The notes under the pieces were generated by a model, which was not told the origin of the DNA, did not search any database, and saw nothing but the letters and a program-made list of their open reading frames with translations. The position numbers and the translations under genes are program-made. DNA of 19,638 nt from JBOFLG01 sp051657745 (GTDB taxonomy: Bacteria; Actinomycetota; Actinomycetes; Actinomycetales; Dermatophilaceae): the NCBI GenBank assembly GCA_051657745.1, contig JBOFLG010000259.1, positions 1-19,638 on the forward strand. The letters are read 5' to 3'. The first letter of the stretch is position 1. Each line of letters starts with the position of its first letter. Below, in pieces: positions 6,939 to 14,464 of the stretch.

Positions 6939-8269
6939 GGGATGACCGCGGCCGGGACACCGGCCAGCGCCTCGGAATCGTTGATCGACGACTCCCGAGG
7001 GTGTGCCATCGCATCGCCGTACACCGCCATCAACCGGTCGGCGGTACGGGCCCAGCCGAATCCCGAGGCGTGCTCGACTGCTCGACGGGACAGGTGCGCG
7101 CGCCGCGCGGGGTCGAGCACCACCGCACCGAGTGCGGTCGCCCACGCCGCGGTGTCGTGACCATCGACCAGGATCCCAGCGTCGCCCACGGCGGTCGGCA
7201 GGCCACCGACGTTGGAGGCCACCACCGGTGCACCGCACGCCTGTGCCTCGACGGCAACCAGCCCGAACGACTCGCTGTGCGAGGGCACGGCCACGACATC
7301 CGCCGCGCGATACCACCGAGCCAGCGTCATCCGGTCGACCGGTGGTACGAACCGCACCGCTGCCCCGACACCGAGACCGCGTGCCAGGGCGTCGAGGCCC
7401 ATCGGCGTGTGGGCTGCGGTACCACTCGCCCCGCCGATCACGCCGACCACGAGCCGACGACCCAGAGCAGGATGACGCCGAGCCAACTCGGCGGCGGCCC
7501 GCACCAGGACATCCGGACCCTTGTGCGGCTGGATCCGCCCGACGAAGAGCACCAACGCGGCATCCGGCGGAACCCCGAGCTCGACCCGCGCCTCGGTGCG
7601 GGAACCGGGAACGAACGTGGTGAGGTCGACGCCCGGCTCAGCAACCGCCACCCGGGCCGGGTCGGCGCCGTACAGCCCGACAAGTTCCTCGGCCTCCCGG
7701 GTGGTGTTCGCCACCAGGCGGTCCGCGGCGGCGACCACCTGGGACTCGCCGATCTCGCGACCGAGCGGCTCGGGAACATCGCCATCGGCGAGGTGCAGGT
7801 TCTTCACCCGCGCCATGGTGTGCATGGTGTGCACCAGTGGAACCCCCCAACGGTCGGAGGCCAGCCAGGCCACCTGCCCGGAAAGCCAGTAGTGCGAGTG
7901 CACGAGGTCGTAGTAGCCGGAGTCGTACTGGGCAGCCACCCGCATCATGCCGGCGGCGAACGCACACAACTGGCCCGGGAGGTCTTCCTTCGAAAGTCCT
8001 TCGTACGGACCCGCGGGAACGTGCCGCACGACCACTCCGGGCTCGACCTCTCGCGCTGTCGGCTGGCTCGCCGCGGTAGTGCGGGTGAAGAGGTCGACCG
8101 CCACTCCACGCCGAGCCAACTCGCGCGACACCTCCACGATGTAGACGTTCATCCCCCCCGCATCTCCGGTTCCTGGCTGCGCCAGGGGCGAGGTATGCAC
8201 GGCGACCATCGCGATGCGACGCGGCGCGCACCCCCCGCTTCCGCCCCCCATGGTTGCGGACGGACTCAT
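6935..8269 (-). CDS. mshA: D-inositol-3-phosphate glycosyltransferase
   Basis: First enzyme of mycothiol biosynthesis: transfers N-acetylglucosamine from UDP-GlcNAc to 1D-myo-inositol 3-phosphate. It is a GT4-family, GT-B fold protein of 444 residues. The N-terminal acceptor domain has MVAVHTSPLAQPG and GDAGGMNVYIVEVSREL; the C-terminal domain has VLFVGRIQPHKGPDVL and the E-x7-E signature in HSESFGLVAVEAQACGAP. The ATG at 8267-8269 shares one base with the upstream gene's stop (TGATG); a later ATG at 8251 (MGGGSGG) is an alternative because the first residues are low-complexity. It is the middle gene of an overlapping three-gene operon. Confidence 0.95.
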   Translation of the reverse strand: MSPSATMGGGSGGCAPRRIAMVAVHTSPLAQPGTGDAGGMNVYIVEVSRELARRGVAVDLFTRTTAASQPTAREVEPGVVVRHVPAGPYEGLSKEDLPGQLCAFAAGMMRVAAQYDSGYYDLVHSHYWLSGQVAWLASDRWGVPLVHTMHTMARVKNLHLADGDVPEPLGREIGESQVVAAADRLVANTTREAEELVGLYGADPARVAVAEPGVDLTTFVPGSRTEARVELGVPPDAALVLFVGRIQPHKGPDVLVRAAAELARRHPALGRRLVVGVIGGASGTAAHTPMGLDALARGLGVGAAVRFVPPVDRMTLARWYRAADVVAVPSHSESFGLVAVEAQACGAPVVASNVGGLPTAVGDAGILVDGHDTAAWATALGAVVLDPARRAHLSRRAVEHASGFGWARTADRLMAVYGDAMAHPRESSINDSEALAGVPAAVIP

Positions 8270-9141
8270 CACGCCGAGTCCGTCACGGACATGCGCGGGG
8301 TATCGGTGACGGTGAGCACCGCTCGAGGTGACCACACGTGCACGGCGATCCGCCCGTTCTGGCGGAGGTCGACCGCTCGAGGCACCTGCACCGGGCCGAT
8401 CGAGACGTCAGTGCCGAGCACCCAGGTGAACGCCGGTTGATCGACCGCCGTCGGCTCGACCCAGAACGCCCGCGTCGTGAGGTTGCGCTCGGGAAGGGCC
8501 GGCCCGATACCGGTGGTGTCGGGGCGCCAGTGGAGATGCACCAGAACCGCGTCGGCGCCGGGCACGTTCACGTCGAGCCGGATCCGCCCACCGACTGCCC
8601 GAAGCTCGAGACGGAGCGGCAGGGTGCGGCGCTCGCCGTACACCACACCGGCGTAGACAACGGTGTCACGCACCCTGGCCACGGCGTCGAGCCGGACGTT
8701 GGTCAGCGCGGTCGAGATGTCCTCGCGCGGCTGGTCGCGCTCGTCGTCGACCCCGCCGAGCAACGCGGTCACCGGCGCTCCGCGGGCGACGGTGTCGGCC
8801 AGCACCTCACTGCTGCGGGCCAGCCGGAACCCCACGTCGTACAGCGACACCGACAGTCCCGCACCGAGCGGCTGCACGCCGCGAGCACCTTCGGCCACCT
8901 CGAGCAGCCCCGGCTCCACGCCGGAGATACCGATGTCTCGGGCTAGCACCTGGGGCACCCACGACGTCATCCCCAGCGCGAGCGCCGCGCAGAGCGACAC
9001 GACCAGGGCCACCATCGACAGGCTGACCTCGCTGTCGTGGCGCCGCTCCCACACGCGTTGCAGCACGTGCGTAGAGTACGCCGCTTCGTGCTGGTCAGCG
9101 CTGCCACGGGTACCCGCCTGATGACGCGCGCGGCCGGCCAT
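8269..9141 (-). CDS. hypothetical protein with one membrane anchor, co-translated with mshA
   Basis: Not recognised. The predicted 290-residue protein has a short basic N-terminal region, one transmembrane segment (SMVALVVSLCAALALGMTSW, about residues 42-61), then an approximately 220-residue domain presumably outside the membrane. That domain looks beta-rich, with alternating hydrophobic strands such as LPLRLELRAVGGRIRLDVNV and DAVLVHLHWRPDTTGIG, and has no cysteines. The stop shares one base with the mshA start (TGATG), so the two are translationally coupled. The start is uncertain: ATG 9141 is preferred, but the frame is open to GTG 9216, which would add 25 low-complexity residues and leave 13 bp to the divergent methyltransferase gene. 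Confidence 0.75.
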   Translation of the reverse strand: MAGRARHQAGTRGSADQHEAAYSTHVLQRVWERRHDSEVSLSMVALVVSLCAALALGMTSWVPQVLARDIGISGVEPGLLEVAEGARGVQPLGAGLSVSLYDVGFRLARSSEVLADTVARGAPVTALLGGVDDERDQPREDISTALTNVRLDAVARVRDTVVYAGVVYGERRTLPLRLELRAVGGRIRLDVNVPGADAVLVHLHWRPDTTGIGPALPERNLTTRAFWVEPTAVDQPAFTWVLGTDVSIGPVQVPRAVDLRQNGRIAVHVWSPRAVLTVTDTPRMSVTDSA

Positions 9142-9217
9142 TTCTCCGGTACCACCCAGCGGCCCCACCACGCTCCCGCTGGAGCCGCGCGGCGTCAGCT
9201 GAGCCGCTCGCCGCACC

Positions 9218-9223
9218 TAGTCT
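9218..9223 (+). promoter_or_regulatory. putative -10 hexamer of the methyltransferase gene
   Basis: TAGTCT, 6 nt, then GTG at 9230. A GAGG at 9224-9227 is too close to the start codon to be a good ribosome binding site, so a leaderless transcript is favoured. Confidence 0.4.
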
Positions 9224-9229
9224 GAGGCG

Positions 9230-10024
9230 GTGGTTCGCCAGCGCCCGCTCGGTATCGTGACCCGTGGCACGACCGCGCCCAACCGGCTGCGGCGGTGTGA
9301 CCGCTGGATCGTCGGGCCCGAATCCTGGCGGCTGCGCCGGGCCGGGCCCGCGCCGGTGGTGGTCGACCTAGGGTTCGGCGCGTCGCCGGTGACGGTGCTG
9401 GAGTTGTCCGAGCGACTACGCCGGGTGCGACCGGACGTGGAGGTGGTCGGTGTCGAGATCGACCCCGACCGAGTCCGCTCCGCACGTCGATTCGAGCGGC
9501 CGGGGGTGCGTTTCATCTGCGGCGGCTTCGAGGTGCCGCTCGCGCTCGACCGGCGACCGGTCGTCATCCGGGCCTTCAATGTGCTGCGGCAGTACCACGA
9601 GACCGATGTCGCGGGTGCGTGGCAGGTCTGCGCCGCGCGACTGGCCGATGACGGCGTGCTCATCGACGGCACCTGCGACGAGCCGGGGCGGCTGGCGTCG
9701 TGGGTGTCAGTAGGCGCCGACGGCCCGCACCGACTGACCCTGTCGTGGCGGCTTCGTGAACTGGAGCGCCCGGGAGTGGTAGCGGAGCGGCTGCCGAAGG
9801 TGCTGATCCACCGCAACGTGCCCGGCGAGCGGGTCCACGCATTGCTCTCGGCGCTCGACGCGGCGTGGGCGCGCGGAGCCGCTCAGGGCAGTTTCGGTGC
9901 CCGCCAACGGTTCATCGCGGCGGTCGCCGCCATCCGCGACGAGGGATGGCCGGTCCGTGACGGCCCGTCCCGGTGGCGGCTTGGCGAACTCACGGTCGCC
10001 TGGGAAGCCGTGACCCCCACGTGA
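9230..10024 (+). CDS. class I SAM-dependent methyltransferase
   Basis: Cytosolic protein of 264 residues. The start region RPLGIVTRGTTAPNRLRRCD precedes a SAM-binding Rossmann core: motif I is VVVDLGFGASPVTVLEL at about 43-59, followed by VVGVEIDPDRVRSARRF, whose acidic Glu/Asp would contact the SAM ribose, and VRFICGGFEVPL. The RGTT-NRLRR N-terminus is a shared feature of a small actinobacterial family as I remember it; its substrate is unknown to me. The GTG start at 9230 is supported by TAGTCT 6 nt upstream; GTG 9257 (VTRGTT) is an alternative. It is divergent from the mshA operon and converges on the DUF2516 gene, with 66 bp between stops. Confidence 0.85.
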   Translation: MVRQRPLGIVTRGTTAPNRLRRCDRWIVGPESWRLRRAGPAPVVVDLGFGASPVTVLELSERLRRVRPDVEVVGVEIDPDRVRSARRFERPGVRFICGGFEVPLALDRRPVVIRAFNVLRQYHETDVAGAWQVCAARLADDGVLIDGTCDEPGRLASWVSVGADGPHRLTLSWRLRELERPGVVAERLPKVLIHRNVPGERVHALLSALDAAWARGAAQGSFGARQRFIAAVAAIRDEGWPVRDGPSRWRLGELTVAWEAVTPT

Positions 10025-10090
10025 AGAGCGGGGCCAGACCGCGTCGCCGCCCGCCCTCGACTACCGGCGAGCTGGATCGCGAGGTACCGG

Positions 10091-10420
10091 TCACCACGGG
10101 CCGTACGGACCCTGCCGGCCGCCGGGGCCGCCGCGGCCGGTTACCTGGTCCAGGGCCGGCTTGACATCGGCGAGGTAGACCCCGGCCGCGACGATCGCGA
10201 TGATGGCGAGGAAGTTGACGCCACCAAGGGCGACGAAGCCGACCAGTACCGCGACACCAGTGACAAGCAGCCAGAAGTTCTTGGTGCGCTTCCCGGCGGC
10301 GAGGAACGCATCCGCCCGACGACGGACACAGTCGAGCAGCGCGTAGATCTCGACGACGAGCGCTGCTGCCGACAGGGCGCGCACGACCCACAACTGGGTA
10401 TCGGCCAGCAAGAGCTCCAT
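10091..10420 (-). CDS. DUF2516-family membrane protein
   Basis: Small membrane protein of 109 residues. It has three hydrophobic segments: about 7-27 (WVVRALSAAALVVEIYALL), about 49-64 (WLLVTGVAVLVGFVAL) and about 67-84 (VNFLAIIAIVAAGVYLAD). The linker CVRRRADAFLAAGKRTKNFW is the characteristic conserved piece of the family, and the C-terminus is Gly/Pro-rich (GRGGPGGRQGPYGPW). ATG 10420 has TAGGCT 6 nt upstream; GTG 10426 is two codons earlier. In M. tuberculosis the homologous gene follows hbhA; here an asparaginase gene lies between. Function is unknown. Confidence 0.9.
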   Translation of the reverse strand: MELLLADTQLWVVRALSAAALVVEIYALLDCVRRRADAFLAAGKRTKNFWLLVTGVAVLVGFVALGGVNFLAIIAIVAAGVYLADVKPALDQVTGRGGPGGRQGPYGPW

Positions 10421-10426
10421 ACGCAC

Positions 10427-10432
10427 AGCCTA
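10427..10432 (-). promoter_or_regulatory. putative -10 hexamer of the DUF2516 gene
   Basis: TAGGCT, 6 nt, then ATG 10420 on the minus strand, with no Shine-Dalgarno. Confidence 0.45.
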
Positions 10433-10664
10433 TGGGGTGGGGCGTGGGTCACCCCGGACCCGGACCCACACCAGGGCTGAACCCGAGGCCGCCGGACCGG
10501 ACCCAGGCCGGTGGATCAGACGTCGAGGACGATGACGACCGGCCCGCCGATGGGTCACTCCGACCTGCGCGACCAGGGCTGGCCGGGTCGATCGAGGCGC
10601 CCCCCCTCGCCGTCCACCCGCACTCCTCCCTGGGTGGCGTGCTGCAGCACCGTCCGCGCGTCGC

Positions 10665-11648
10665 CTACCGCTCGAGGATGCCGACCGCGGTCACCCGGCC
10701 TACCGGCTCACCGTGGCCCAGCACGAGCACGTCCTCGACCTCGGCGTAGGCGGATGACGCCACGCCGAGCCGACGTAGCACCGCCGCCATCACCACCGGG
10801 CGGGGCCGTTGGGCGCCATCGGCGATCTTGAGTGCCACCCCACGGCCATCGGCGAGACCCACGGCGTACACGCCCTCGGCTCCATCCTTGGCCACCACGC
10901 CGTCCGTTCCCCGAACGAGAGCAGTGACATCCCGACGGGTGCCGCCGAGCAGGACGGGGTGAGCGCGGATGGCGTCGGCAACGGCGGCCTCAGCGGTGCC
11001 CGAGACGGCGGCCGCGAGGCGGCCGAAGGCCCGGGCGAGGCCGACCAACGACATCGCAAACACCGGCGCGCCACAACCATCCACGGCCCGGCCTCGCACC
11101 GGCTCTGCGGTGAGCTCGGCGACGGCCGAACTGATCGCGCGCTGGAGCGGGTGGTCGGGGTCGCGGTAGGTATCAGTCGGCCAGGCGTTGGCCCGGCAGG
11201 TCGCGAGCATGCCCGCGTGCTTTCCCGAGCAGTTCTGGGCGAGCGGCCGAGCCGCTTGGCCGGCGGCCAGCCAGGCGGCGCGCTCGTGGTCGCCGTAGGG
11301 CAGATCCGGGGTGTTCTGGAGATCAGCCTCGCCCAGCCCAGCCCCAGCGAGGATCTCCCGCACACCATCGAGGTGCATGGGCTCCCCACTGTGACTGGCA
11401 CATACCAGAGCGAGGTGCGGTAGCGGCAGACGCAGCCCGGCCCGGAGCATCGCCACCGCCTGAAGCGGCTTGGCAGACGAGCGCGGGAGCATTGCGCCAG
11501 CCACCTCGCCCCACGACTCGACCAGCACACCGTCGGCGCCGGTGACGGCAATGCTTGCTCGATGCACCGACTCGACGACCCCACTGCGCACGACATGGGC
11601 AACCACCGGCGCCTCGCCGAGTGACGTGGGAACGGGAGGTGCGGACAC
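10665..11648 (-). CDS. asparaginase, Rhizobium etli type II family
   Basis: Hydrolyses L-asparagine to aspartate and ammonia; presumably cytosolic, as no signal peptide is visible. It has 327 residues, typical of the AsnA_2 family, which is unrelated to the E. coli-type asparaginases. The catalytic S-x-x-K pair is S57/K60 in LPRSSAKPLQ. The metal-site residues known from the R. etli enzymes are present as C140 and K143 in NCSGKHAGML and C192 in VDGCGAPVFA. The GTG start has TAGGGT 8 nt upstream. It sits between the hbhA-like and DUF2516 genes, which are adjacent in mycobacteria. Confidence 0.92.
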   Translation of the reverse strand: MSAPPVPTSLGEAPVVAHVVRSGVVESVHRASIAVTGADGVLVESWGEVAGAMLPRSSAKPLQAVAMLRAGLRLPLPHLALVCASHSGEPMHLDGVREILAGAGLGEADLQNTPDLPYGDHERAAWLAAGQAARPLAQNCSGKHAGMLATCRANAWPTDTYRDPDHPLQRAISSAVAELTAEPVRGRAVDGCGAPVFAMSLVGLARAFGRLAAAVSGTAEAAVADAIRAHPVLLGGTRRDVTALVRGTDGVVAKDGAEGVYAVGLADGRGVALKIADGAQRPRPVVMAAVLRRLGVASSAYAEVEDVLVLGHGEPVGRVTAVGILER

Positions 11649-11656
11649 GACATCCG

Positions 11657-11662
11657 ACCCTA
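11657..11662 (-). promoter_or_regulatory. putative -10 hexamer of the asparaginase gene
   Basis: TAGGGT on the minus strand, 8 nt before the GTG start. Confidence 0.3.
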
Positions 11663-11797
11663 GTGGGCGCCGAGCTCGGGCTCCCCGTTGACCGGCAATG
11701 ACACGACTGGAGGCCGGTGGTGACCAGCCTCGGGTTCCTCAGCGCAGCACCCACGCGGTCCGGCGGTCGTACCGGCCGCGCCGTGAGCGCCGAAGCC

Positions 11798-12502
11798 TCA
11801 GTCCCCGATCTTGACAGCAGCCCTCTCGGCAGCCTTCGGGGCAGCCTTGACGGTCTTCTTGACGCTGGTACGCACAGCCTTGGCTGACGCACCGGTCTTC
11901 TTGGCCGCCTTCGTCGTGGTCGTGCTGGTGCGCTTGGCCGCCGAGCGGGTGCGCTTGACAGACGCCGCGACCTCCGTCTGCGCGGTCTTCGCCTCATCAG
12001 TTACCGAGTCGGCGATGGTCGCGGCAACCCGCGCGGCTTCCTTTCGGCCGGTGGTGACGGTGGCCTTGGCGGAGCGTTCAACATCGGCAACCGCCTTTCG
12101 GGCAGTGCTGATCGCACCCTTGGCCTGGCCAAGCGTGGCCTCGGCCTGGGTCAGCAGATCCTGGGTCGACTGCTGGGTGCGGACGCGGCGAACCAGGCCC
12201 TTGCCACGGGTCGCGAGGTCGGCATACCCGATGGCCACCCGGTCGCCGACGGCCTTGCTCTGGTCGATCGCGCGAGCCGGCAACTCCTGGACCTGGGCGG
12301 CGAACTCGGCAGCGCGGGCCTGAACCTTGGCCGGCGCGAGGTCTGCGCGAGTCTGCTCACCACGGATGGCGAGGTCCGCGCGGGCCCGGTCGGCGCGCAG
12401 TCGCGCCTCGCGAACCTTCTCGACGGCGAGGTCGGTGGCACCGACGACGACGAAGAGTGGGGTGGGGTCGATGGTGGTACGGACATCGTCGAGGACCGAC
12501 AT
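11798..12502 (-). CDS. heparin-binding hemagglutinin (HBHA)-like / histone-like lysine-rich protein
   Basis: Protein of 234 residues with the layout of mycobacterial HBHA. A short N-terminal region (MSVLDDVRTTIDPTPLFVVV, GATDLAVEKVREA) is followed by a long Ala/Arg/Glu-rich coiled-coil-like helix at about 30-150 and a Lys/Ala/Thr-rich tail (VKRTRSAAKRTSTTTTKAAK and similar), which could bind DNA, polyanions or the cell envelope. ATG 12502 is chosen because GAAGGAG lies 6 nt upstream and the start of HBHA-like proteins is matched; an ATG at 12541 gives a Pro-rich extension that crosses this ribosome binding site. An XRE regulator gene lies upstream, as at the mycobacterial hbhA locus. Whether it is an adhesin or a nucleoid protein here cannot be told. 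Confidence 0.82.
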   Translation of the reverse strand: MSVLDDVRTTIDPTPLFVVVGATDLAVEKVREARLRADRARADLAIRGEQTRADLAPAKVQARAAEFAAQVQELPARAIDQSKAVGDRVAIGYADLATRGKGLVRRVRTQQSTQDLLTQAEATLGQAKGAISTARKAVADVERSAKATVTTGRKEAARVAATIADSVTDEAKTAQTEVAASVKRTRSAAKRTSTTTTKAAKKTGASAKAVRTSVKKTVKAAPKAAERAAVKIGD

Positions 12503-12539
12503 GGTGGCTCCTTCAGGTGGTGGTGCATCGGTTGGGTTC

Positions 12540-12585
12540 ATCTATTCGGCGACGTCGCCGGCGCCGACGACGTCGCCGAATAGAT
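12540..12585. repeat. 18-bp perfect inverted repeat between the XRE gene and the hbhA-like gene
   Basis: ATCTATTCGGCGACGTCG (12540-12557) pairs perfectly with its reverse complement at 12568-12585 around a 10-nt loop. The arm itself contains the palindrome GGCGACGTCGCC (12548-12559). It lies 45 bp after the XRE gene stop and 38 bp before the hbhA-like start. It could be a terminator (no U-tract), an mRNA-stabilising hairpin or a dimeric operator. Confidence 0.9.
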
Positions 12586-12630
12586 CATTGCCGGTCGTGG
12601 TGCCGACCGGTGCGGCAATGAGCGGGTAAG

Positions 12631-13020
<390 letters not shown>

Positions 13021-13027
13021 GACCACC

Positions 13028-13057
13028 AGTATGCTTGCTTTAGTTAGCGATGTGCAA
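13028..13057 (-). promoter_or_regulatory. promoter of the XRE regulator gene
   Basis: On the minus strand -35 TTGCAC (13052-13057) and -10 CATACT (13028-13033) are 18 bp apart, and the -10 ends 7 nt before GTG 13020, so the mRNA is probably leaderless. Arms GCTTGCT (13033-13039) and AGCAAGC (13063-13069) flank the core and could form an operator. Confidence 0.6.
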
Positions 13058-13102
13058 ACTGGAGCAAGCGTGACGTTGTCGACACCGGTGGCGCACTCCG
13101 GG

Positions 13103-14023
13103 TCAGCGGCGGCGGTCCTTGACGCCGAGGATGACGCGGGCGTCGTCCGTGCCGAGCGGTGGGCGCTGCACCAGTGTGGCCAGCTCGGCTGCACGAGTGA
13201 CGAGTTCGTCGTTGTGCTGCACGACCTGGCCCCGGCGGAACACGACGTTGTCCTCCATCCCGACCCGGAGGTGTCCACCCGCCGACAGCGCGGCCGCCAT
13301 CACTGGAAGGTGGCCCCGCCCGATCCCGGTCGCCGACCACGACGTCACCTCGGCGGGCAGCATCGCGACCCCGGCCAGCAACGCCGCGGTGGTGGCCGGC
13401 ATCCCACCCGGGACGCCGGTCACGAAGTCGACATGTACCCGCCCGCCGAACGGCAGGCCATGGGTGTCGAGCAGCCGACGCACCGCATGCACGTGCCCAA
13501 GGTCGAACAGCTCGAACTCGGGCACCACCTCGCGCTGCTGCGCCTGCACGTACAACTCGCTGATGAACGGCCACGGGTTGAGGAAGACGCCATCGCCGAA
13601 GTTCGTCGTGCCGCAGGTGAGCGAGCACGAGTCGGGCTCCGCATCGAGAACCGTCAGCCGGGCCCGAAGCGGGTCGTGCACCGAGCCGCCGGTGGAAAGC
13701 TGCACGACCAGGTCGGTGGCCTCCCGCACCGCCTCGACCGCAGCCCTGAGCAGGGCGGAGTCGAGCGTCGGCCGGTGCTCGGCGTCGCGGATGTGCAGGT
13801 GGATGACGCTCGCGCCCGCCGTCTCGCAGCGCCGGGCCGTCTCGACGAGCTCGTCGACCGTGGTCGGCAACTGTGGGACGTCAGCCTTGGTCAACTCGGC
13901 CCCGGTGGGCGCCACCGTGATGAGCGTGCCGGTGCCGACCAGCCGGGCTGGCTCCGACGTCGCGGCGGCCGTCGCGGCGGTCGCGGCTGCGGGCGTCGCG
14001 GCGGCGGCGGCGTCGGTCGTCAT
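13103..14023 (-). CDS. BKACE-family beta-keto acid cleavage enzyme (DUF849)
   Basis: Zinc-dependent TIM-barrel enzyme. The family condenses a beta-keto acid with acetyl-CoA and splits it to acetoacetate and a new CoA thioester; the reference member, Kce, acts on 3-keto-5-aminohexanoate of lysine fermentation. It has 306 residues. Metal ligands H75 and H77 lie in SVIHLHIRDAEHRPTLD and E257 in LRVGMEDNVVF; other family stretches are VVQLSTGGS and FELFDLGHVHAV. An Ala/Thr-rich low-complexity stretch of about 22 residues precedes the barrel. ATG 14023 is chosen over a longer frame to 14053; CATCAT 6 nt upstream is a weak -10. Substrate is not assignable; dehydrocarnitine and other beta-keto acids are possible. 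Confidence 0.9.
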   Translation of the reverse strand: MTTDAAAAATPAAATAATAAATSEPARLVGTGTLITVAPTGAELTKADVPQLPTTVDELVETARRCETAGASVIHLHIRDAEHRPTLDSALLRAAVEAVREATDLVVQLSTGGSVHDPLRARLTVLDAEPDSCSLTCGTTNFGDGVFLNPWPFISELYVQAQQREVVPEFELFDLGHVHAVRRLLDTHGLPFGGRVHVDFVTGVPGGMPATTAALLAGVAMLPAEVTSWSATGIGRGHLPVMAAALSAGGHLRVGMEDNVVFRRGQVVQHNDELVTRAAELATLVQRPPLGTDDARVILGVKDRRR

Positions 14024-14103
14024 CCGGCGATGATGGCAGGTGAGTCGTCCCACGCGCGGCCGGCTGCGCGTGTCAAGAGCGGGCCCTGTGCTGCCGACTG
14101 GCG

Positions 14104-14436
14104 GTGCGCACCGTCGAAGCCTGGCTGCTGGCCGACCAGGAGAGTTTCTCCGAGCACTTCATGGTCTCTCCGGCTCGCCTCCCACTCGCTCCGGAGCAGG
14201 AGGCCAACCCGAAGGCGGCGCTGGTCGCTATCTGTCGTAAGTCGCGTCGCCGTGACGTTCGCGAGGGTGTCGCTCCTCCGCCCGGGAAACCTGGAGCCGG
14301 GCCGGAGCACACAGCGATACTCAGCAGTTATGCCCGTGACGCGTGGAGACCAGACGAAGCGGCGCGGTCCGCGCCGAGTCTCGACCGCGCGCTCCAGGCC
14401 ATCGATGCGCTCGTTCATGACGGCACCTGGGAGTAG
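14104..14436 (+). pseudogene. 3' remnant of a hypothetical (DUF4276-like) gene
   Basis: The frame encodes 110 residues beginning VRTVEAWLLADQESFSEHF and running through ALVAICRKSRRRDVRE, PGAGPEHTAILSSYARDAW and RPDEAARSAPSLDRALQAID. This resembles, from memory, the C-terminal half of hypothetical proteins (RTVEAWLLAD...RDIREGMVP...GP.Y) around the DUF4276 group; the N-terminal half is absent. The frame is open back to a TGA at about 14041, with LCCRLA just before the GTG, so similarity may extend slightly upstream. There is no ribosome binding site. It is probably a truncated gene rather than an intact small one. It fills most of the gap between the BKACE gene and ygfZ; the rest of that gap shows nothing I can name. 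Confidence 0.45.
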
Positions 14437-14464
14437 ACCGGGCTGCCGGGCTCCGACCCGGCGA

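Noticed and set aside
7001..8440. A 479-codon open plus-strand frame.
   Set aside because: It lies opposite mshA, whose catalytic motifs are intact; composition artefact.
10637..10652. Palindrome GTGCTGCAGCAC after the asparaginase gene.
   Set aside because: Only 6-bp half-sites with no loop and no U-tract; such GC-rich palindromes are frequent. The gap 10433-10664 otherwise shows nothing supportable.
12503..12541. Upstream ATG 12541 as start of the hbhA-like gene.
   Set aside because: It would translate through the GAAGGAG ribosome binding site and begins at the edge of the 18-bp palindrome; ATG 12502 is better placed.
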